From NCBI GenBank assembly GCA_902779865.1, contig CACZDG010000015.1, positions 1 through 55,652 on the forward strand: a stretch of 55,652 nt of DNA, given 5' to 3'. The DNA comes from an uncultured bacterium (GTDB lineage: Bacteria > Verrucomicrobiota > Kiritimatiellia > RFP12 > UBA1067). This document shows, piece after piece, positions 51,342 through 55,652 of the stretch; within the stretch, counting starts at the first letter, position 1; the number at the start of each line of letters is the position of its first letter. The position numbers were made by a program, and so were the translations under genes. The notes below the pieces were generated by a model. The model had not been told where the DNA came from, did not search any database, and worked only from the letters and a program-made list of their open reading frames with translations.

Positions 51342-52007
51342 ATGAAATGCTTCTGGTGTGGTAAAGAATTACACGACAACGGCATAGGTTGCTTTCCATG
51401 TCCGTATTGCGGCGCAGAAATCAGAACAGGGAAAAATCGTTCGCGGGAAGAACCGCCCTCAGAATGGTTTCCTGACGAAGATGAAGACGGGCGTAATGAT
51501 GACACGCTTCTTGCATTGCAGCCGCCCAGGTATCTGAAGGTCGAAACGGCTATCGACGGTATGTGGCCTGTGACTACCATAACGTTCAAGAGATTCGATT
51601 TTCAAGTGCTGTTCCTCATCCCGTTTACTTGCGTCTGGGCTGGCGGTTCAATGTGGACGCTTTACGGGCAGCAGATTGTTGAGCGGACTTTCGATCTCAA
51701 GGCTACGCTTTTCGGCATTCCATTTCTGATTGGCAGCGTCGTGCTTGTTGCGCATTGTCTGTTCCTGTTGTTCGGCAAGCGGGTGCTTACGCTTTCCGGC
51801 GGAAACGGCAGATACTTTGTCGGCATAGGGCAAATTGGTAGAACCGTACGCTTCAAGTACGACCGCAATACTCAAGTCGAAAGCTACGGGCCTATTTGCA
51901 TCACCAACAAGCACGACTCCAACTCGGTTTGCATCTGTTCCGGCTTCAGTAACGATGCGCTAAGGTATGTCGCAGCGATTCTGCGAAGGGAGTGCAAGCG
52001 TGTCTGA
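51342..52007 (+). CDS. zinc-ribbon membrane protein
   Basis: 221 residues; AAAGGAACGGGACT precedes ATG. N-terminal zinc ribbon with two CxxC pairs (MKCFWCGKEL ... FPCPYCGAEI), an acidic linker (EEPPSEWFPDEDEDGRNDD), two transmembrane segments (FQVLFLIPFTCVWAGGSMWT and LFGIPFLIGSVVLVAHCLFL) and a C-terminal beta domain (LSGGNGRYFVGIGQIGRTVR) that may be PH-like. Function unknown; it looks like a small sensor or membrane adaptor. Confidence 0.75.
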   Translation: MKCFWCGKELHDNGIGCFPCPYCGAEIRTGKNRSREEPPSEWFPDEDEDGRNDDTLLALQPPRYLKVETAIDGMWPVTTITFKRFDFQVLFLIPFTCVWAGGSMWTLYGQQIVERTFDLKATLFGIPFLIGSVVLVAHCLFLLFGKRVLTLSGGNGRYFVGIGQIGRTVRFKYDRNTQVESYGPICITNKHDSNSVCICSGFSNDALRYVAAILRRECKRV

Positions 52008-52097
52008 GAACGATTATAGATTGACACTTCGCTCGCCAAGTTCACCATGTGGTGGAATCCTTCCAACAATGGCTTGTGCATTGGGCGTCAGAGTGGC

Positions 52098-52181
52098 ATT
52101 CGCTCATTTTTTCGGGAATAGTTCCGTCATATTCGCTCATCTTTTCGGATTATTTGGTGTTGTATTCGCTCATTTTTTCGG
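52098..52181. repeat. three 18-bp direct repeats with 33-bp period
   Basis: ATTCGCTCATTTTTTCGG at 52098-52115, 52131-52148 (one change) and 52164-52181. Starts are exactly 33 bases apart, and the 15-base spacers differ. They end 30 bases before the -10 of the ATPase gene at 52229. Confidence 0.85.
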
Positions 52182-52228
52182 AGTGGCACTTGCGCTTGCG
52201 GCCATAATGTGATAATATAACCCTCGTC

Positions 52229-53575
52229 ATGAGAAAAGAATCGCGATATTTGCGTCGGAAGTTCGACACTTGGTTGGAGTCGTGGAAGCTTGACCCCACC
52301 CATAAGCCGCTTCTTGTCAAGGGGGCTCGTCAGGTTGGCAAGACGGAGTCGATTCGGCATTTCGCAAATGACCATTACGACAATGTCATAGAAGTCAACT
52401 TCGTCTTCCAGCCGGAGTTCAAGCAGATCACTGCGGACGGCTACAAGGCCGAGCGAGTCATAAAGCGTATGTCTGCGCTTGACCCTATGTTGCGGTTCAT
52501 TCCCAGGCGTACGCTCCTGTTTTTTGATGAGATTCAGGAGTTCCCAGATGTCGCGACGACGTTCAAGGATTTCAAGGAGGATGGCCGCTTCGACATAATT
52601 TCAAGCGGCTCTATGCTTGGGGTTCACTACAAGCAGATTGCCAGCATTCCCGTCGGCTATAAGACGGATTACAATCTTTCGTCACTGGATTTTGAGGAAT
52701 TCCTGTGGGCCTGCGGCTACGATTCAGCTTTCGTTGATGGGCTCTACGCGCACATGGTGGAACGGCGTTCGTTCGACGACATGACGCTCGACCTGATGGA
52801 TAGATGTTTTCTTGACTATTGCGCGTTGGGTGGAATGCCCGAAATCCTGAGAAACTACTTTGACAGGGGTACGTTTGAAGGTGCGTCGGCACTTCAGCGC
52901 GAGTTGTTCCTCGCGTATCGGGATGACGTGCGGAAGTATGCGGAGGGCGTTGACCAGACGCGTATCCTGAACGTGCTAGACCATGTGGCGCAGCAACTCG
53001 CAAAGGAGAACAAGAAGTTCCAGGTGTCCAAGGTGGCGAAGGACGCGAGGTTCAAGGACTACCGCGGATGCGTTGATTGGCTTAAGGACGCGGGCGTGGT
53101 AAACGTCTGCCATGCGATGCCTTTCCCGGAGCTGCCGATTGGAGGCAACCAGTGCGAGGACAAGTTCAAGATATATCTTGCTGACAGCGGACTCCTCCTT
53201 GGGCAGCTTGACGCCGAATCTGAGCGAGACTTTCGCGCAAACCGCAACCTTGGCACGTACAAGGGCGGGCTATTTGAAAATATTGTCGGCGAGGCGCTGG
53301 CGAAGAGCGGCGCTCCGCTCGTTTACTACAAGCGTGATGATTCGACGCTTGAGATGGATTTCTTCTTGCGCAATGCGGAAAACCTTGTGCCAGTAGAAGT
53401 GAAAGCTGGATCATCCAAGGCCAAGTCGCTCAGGACGCTGATCTCCAGCGACCATTACCCTGACATCACATGGGGAATAAAATTGGTCAAAGGTAATGTT
53501 GGATTCGCCAACGGCGTGTTGACGCTCCCGCAGTGGACGGCGTTCCTGCTCAAAAGACTTATGGCGTCGCCGTGA
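52229..53575 (+). CDS. AAA ATPase with DUF4143 domain
   Basis: 448 residues. AAA_14 domain with Walker A VKGARQVGKTESIRHFA (residue about 30) and Walker B RTLLFFDEIQEFPDVATTF, sensor IISSGSMLGVHY. The C-terminal DUF4143 nuclease-like domain has YKGGLFENIVGEALAKSGAP and the PD-(D/E)XK-like core LEMDFFLRN ... LVPVEVKAGSSKAKSLRTL. Common in gut bacteria and archaea, often multi-copy; role unknown. The -10 (GATAAT/TAATAT 52211-52218) lies about 10 bases from the ATG, so the leader is very short or absent. Confidence 0.92.
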   Translation: MRKESRYLRRKFDTWLESWKLDPTHKPLLVKGARQVGKTESIRHFANDHYDNVIEVNFVFQPEFKQITADGYKAERVIKRMSALDPMLRFIPRRTLLFFDEIQEFPDVATTFKDFKEDGRFDIISSGSMLGVHYKQIASIPVGYKTDYNLSSLDFEEFLWACGYDSAFVDGLYAHMVERRSFDDMTLDLMDRCFLDYCALGGMPEILRNYFDRGTFEGASALQRELFLAYRDDVRKYAEGVDQTRILNVLDHVAQQLAKENKKFQVSKVAKDARFKDYRGCVDWLKDAGVVNVCHAMPFPELPIGGNQCEDKFKIYLADSGLLLGQLDAESERDFRANRNLGTYKGGLFENIVGEALAKSGAPLVYYKRDDSTLEMDFFLRNAENLVPVEVKAGSSKAKSLRTLISSDHYPDITWGIKLVKGNVGFANGVLTLPQWTAFLLKRLMASP

Positions 53576-53681
53576 CGTATCACTGGGTTGAATGGTGGTT
53601 CCGTGAGATTCTTTTCAATTCTTTTTCAATTCTTTTCGTGAATTTACACTGCGCGGCGGGGAAATGTGATATACTAGCCGC

Positions 53682-55082
53682 ATGAAAATTACTTTTTTTG
53701 GAGCGGCACAGACTGTCACGGGGTCCATGCACCTCGTTGAGGCGAACGGCAAGCGCATCTTGCTGGACTGCGGGCTTTACCAAGGGCACCGCAAAGAGGC
53801 GTTCGAGCGCAATAGGAACATGCCCGTAGATCCGGCGAAGCTCGACGCGGTGATCCTTTCGCACGCGCACATCGACCATTCAGGCAACTTGCCGCAGCTT
53901 GTGCGGCGCGGGTTCCGAGGTAAGGTGTACGCGCGTTCCTCCACTATCGATCTCGTACAGGTGATGTTGCGCGATAGCTGCTGGTTGCAGCAGCGAGACC
54001 TCGAGTACGTGAACAAGAAGCGCCGCGCACAGGGCAAGCGGCTGTTCGAGCCGCTGTACACGGAAGAGGACCTTGAGGCCCTGCTTCCGCTCTTCACGCC
54101 GCTTCACCTTCACCAGCCGCTTGAGATATTCAAGGGAATCACCCTCACGTTCTACAACGCCGGGCACATCCTTGGCAGCGCACAGGTGGTGCTGGACGTC
54201 GCCGGCGGCACCGGACACAGCCACCGTCTGCTTTTCAGCGGCGACATCGGCCAGCCAAACCAGCCAATCCTCCGCCACTACGAATATCCGCAGGACGCGG
54301 ACATCGTCCTGATCGAATCCACTTACGCCGACCGGCTGCATCCGTCCGCCGAGGACGTTGAAGGCCGTTTGAAAGGTTACATCGACGACATCATACAGCA
54401 GCGCTCGAAGCTCATCATCCCGGCGTTCTCCGTCGGTCGCACGCAGCAGATTCTCTATTACCTGAATCGTCTCCTTGCTGCGGGGCGCATACGTCAGATT
54501 CCGGTGTACATCGATTCGCCGCTTTCGCAGAAGGCCACGAAGATATACGAACACCACACGGGCTGCTACAACGAAGAGGCGATGCGTCTCGTGAAATCCG
54601 GCGTGAATCCGCTCACGTTCCCGGGGATGCAGTTCATTGAGACGCCGCAGCAGTCAATGTCGCTGAACGACCTGCGCGGACCGATGGTCATCATCGCGGC
54701 GAGCGGGATGTGCGAAGGCGGGCGCGTGGTACACCACCTCAAGGCAGCAGTGGGAGATCCGCGCAACATCGTCCTGATCGTCGGCTTCCAGGCGGAAGGC
54801 ACGCTCGGACGCAGGCTTGTGGAGCACAAGGACGACACCGTAAAGATGCTCGGCGAGGAGGTCAAGCTGGAGGCGCGCGTCCACACGATCAACGCCCTCT
54901 CTGCACATGCCGACAGGAATGGACTCATGGACTGGTACGACGGCGTGAAGGGCCGCGTGAAGCAGGCGTTCGCCGTACACGGCGAGCCCGACCGCGTGAA
55001 GATAATGACAGAGCTTCTCGCGGAACACGGATGCCCTCGCCCCGTTGCGCCGGTTGAAGGCCAGAGCTTCGTATTCGACTGA
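53682..55082 (+). CDS. MBL-fold beta-CASP nuclease (RMMBL)
   Basis: 466 residues, the usual length of bacterial beta-CASP RNases of the YSH1/CPSF73-like group. Metallo-beta-lactamase motifs: SHAHIDHSGNLPQLVRRG (HxHxDH), NAGHILGSAQVVLDV and SGDIGQPNQPIL; beta-CASP motif A DIVLIESTYADRLH; then IPAFSVGRTQQILYYLNRLL, AASGMCEGGRVVHHL and the RMMBL motif INALSAHADRNGLMDWYDG. Zinc-dependent RNA endonuclease or exonuclease, cytosolic. TGA-TATACT (-10 53670-53675) is 6 bases from the ATG, predicting a leaderless mRNA. Confidence 0.94.
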   Translation: MKITFFGAAQTVTGSMHLVEANGKRILLDCGLYQGHRKEAFERNRNMPVDPAKLDAVILSHAHIDHSGNLPQLVRRGFRGKVYARSSTIDLVQVMLRDSCWLQQRDLEYVNKKRRAQGKRLFEPLYTEEDLEALLPLFTPLHLHQPLEIFKGITLTFYNAGHILGSAQVVLDVAGGTGHSHRLLFSGDIGQPNQPILRHYEYPQDADIVLIESTYADRLHPSAEDVEGRLKGYIDDIIQQRSKLIIPAFSVGRTQQILYYLNRLLAAGRIRQIPVYIDSPLSQKATKIYEHHTGCYNEEAMRLVKSGVNPLTFPGMQFIETPQQSMSLNDLRGPMVIIAASGMCEGGRVVHHLKAAVGDPRNIVLIVGFQAEGTLGRRLVEHKDDTVKMLGEEVKLEARVHTINALSAHADRNGLMDWYDGVKGRVKQAFAVHGEPDRVKIMTELLAEHGCPRPVAPVEGQSFVFD

Positions 55083-55189
55083 TGTTGCGTGTTTGCGTAG
55101 CCTTGAACCGCACGCGATTTTAGAAGTGTGAGAACCGAATAATCTCTACAGGCAGAATCTTTTGCCTTGCCGCACGGTGCTGGTTTTGG

Positions 55190-55247
55190 TATATTATCAG
55201 CCCGGTTGCGGGCTTTAGGATGTAGTCCGCCCAGATAAGGAAAAAAG
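55190..55247 (+). promoter_or_regulatory. carB promoter and leader
   Basis: TTTTGG-TATATT (-10 55190-55195) followed by a leader of about 45-50 bases with a small CCGGTTGCGGG hairpin and AAGG nine bases before ATG 55248. No PyrR-type or other known attenuator is evident. Confidence 0.5.
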
Positions 55248-55652
55248 ATGAAGCGAGCAGATGTGGACAAGGTGCTGATCATTGGATCGGGACCTATCGT
55301 TATTGGACAGGCGTGCGAGTTCGACTACTCGGGCACGCAGGCGTGCAAGGCCCTCCGGGCCTGCGGGTACAAGGTGGTATTGGTGAACTCCAACCCGGCC
55401 ACCATCATGACGGACCCGGTGATGGCGGACGCCACGTACATCGAGCCGCTCAACGAGGAACGCCTCGAGCAGATCATCGCGAAGGAGAGGCCGGATGCCA
55501 TTTTGCCGAATCTCGGCGGGCAGACCGGCCTCAATCTTTCCACGAGCCTCGCGAAGAAGGGCATCCTGGACAAGTACGGCGTGAAGGTGATCGGCGTGAA
55601 CCTGGACGCCATCGAGCGCGGCGAGGACCGCGAGGTGTTCAAGGAGACGATG
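55248..55652 (+). CDS. carB: carbamoyl-phosphate synthase large subunit (5' part)
   Basis: The first 135 residues; the gene runs off the window. The N-terminal carboxyphosphate domain is unmistakable: [80 protein letters not shown] and [20 protein letters not shown]. It forms carbamoyl phosphate from bicarbonate, ammonia from glutamine and two ATP, for pyrimidine and arginine synthesis, with CarA. carA is not adjacent upstream. Confidence 0.97.
   Translation, partial: MKRADVDKVLIIGSGPIVIGQACEFDYSGTQACKALRACGYKVVLVNSNPATIMTDPVMADATYIEPLNEERLEQIIAKERPDAILPNLGGQTGLNLSTSLAKKGILDKYGVKVIGVNLDAIERGEDREVFKETM

Noticed and set aside
51236-51364. 42-codon frame before the zinc-ribbon gene
   Set aside because: It runs through an intergenic CACAAAGAACACAAAGG repeat and into the next gene in another frame; no protein-like conservation.
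52127-52375. Minus-strand frame encoding RKNERI-type repeats
   Set aside because: It overlaps the real ATPase gene start and is produced by the 33-bp spaced DNA boxes; no start signal or domain.

Overview
The window reads as chromosomal DNA of an uncultured gut or rumen member of the Kiritimatiellota/Verrucomicrobiota. This is an inference from the gene mix: giant exported proteins with BACON and InlB-type repeats, a FISUMP/DUF1566-type surface protein, AAA-ATPase_like/PD-(D/E)XK and DUF4143 ATPases of the rumen type, FecR- and Lgt-type housekeeping genes, and several families of short intergenic repeats. No rRNA, tRNA, CRISPR array or transposase was found.

Layout. 1-910: gene remnants, then a structured RNA. 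911-11595: a run of about a dozen co-oriented plus-strand genes with good ribosome binding sites. They are mostly unrecognised: a zinc-ribbon/Sel1/TM2 membrane protein, membrane-anchored coiled-coil proteins, a lipoprotein, paired cytosolic paralogues, a metallophosphoesterase, a BspA-like LRR protein and a protein of 24-residue CDW repeats. 12144-14691: a LamG/beta-strand exported protein broken by a single-base frameshift. 14820-20741: an ATPase/nuclease fusion, two CNNM (CorC-like) membrane proteins on the minus strand and a GH99-like secreted enzyme. 20742-22433: a repeat-rich spacer and a VapBC module. 22608-28291: a second copy of the structured RNA and a 1821-residue beta-helix/BACON protein. 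28292-29750: toxin-antitoxin genes set among palindromic repeats. 29753-31708: an A+T-rich two-gene cassette (UDG-like protein plus a candidate PD-(D/E)XK nuclease). 31705-41036: three exported proteins, two sharing the BACON chassis. 41153-55652: mostly housekeeping genes (transglutaminase-like lipoprotein, DedA, PP-loop tRNA thiolase, Lgt, FecR-like, PpiD-like, dUTPase, peptide deformylase, ArgS, CPBP protease, DUF4143 ATPase, beta-CASP nuclease) and the 5' end of carB.

The strongest candidate for something undescribed is a pair of about 190-nt RNAs (687-874 and 22608-22798). They share architecture and length, each sits about 30 nt upstream of a gene, and at least five stems have changed sequence while keeping complementarity. 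A pyrimidine-rich strand of the 3' hairpin can also pair with an AGGGC sequence just before the downstream gene in both copies, which suggests a cis-acting switch.

Other notable points: the three BACON proteins share one modular chassis with different N-terminal heads; short interspersed repeats have been inserted in frame into coding sequences and seem to have supplied one signal peptide; several genes have an extended -10 element 6-8 nt before the ATG, predicting leaderless mRNAs; toxin-antitoxin genes are bracketed by direct repeats.
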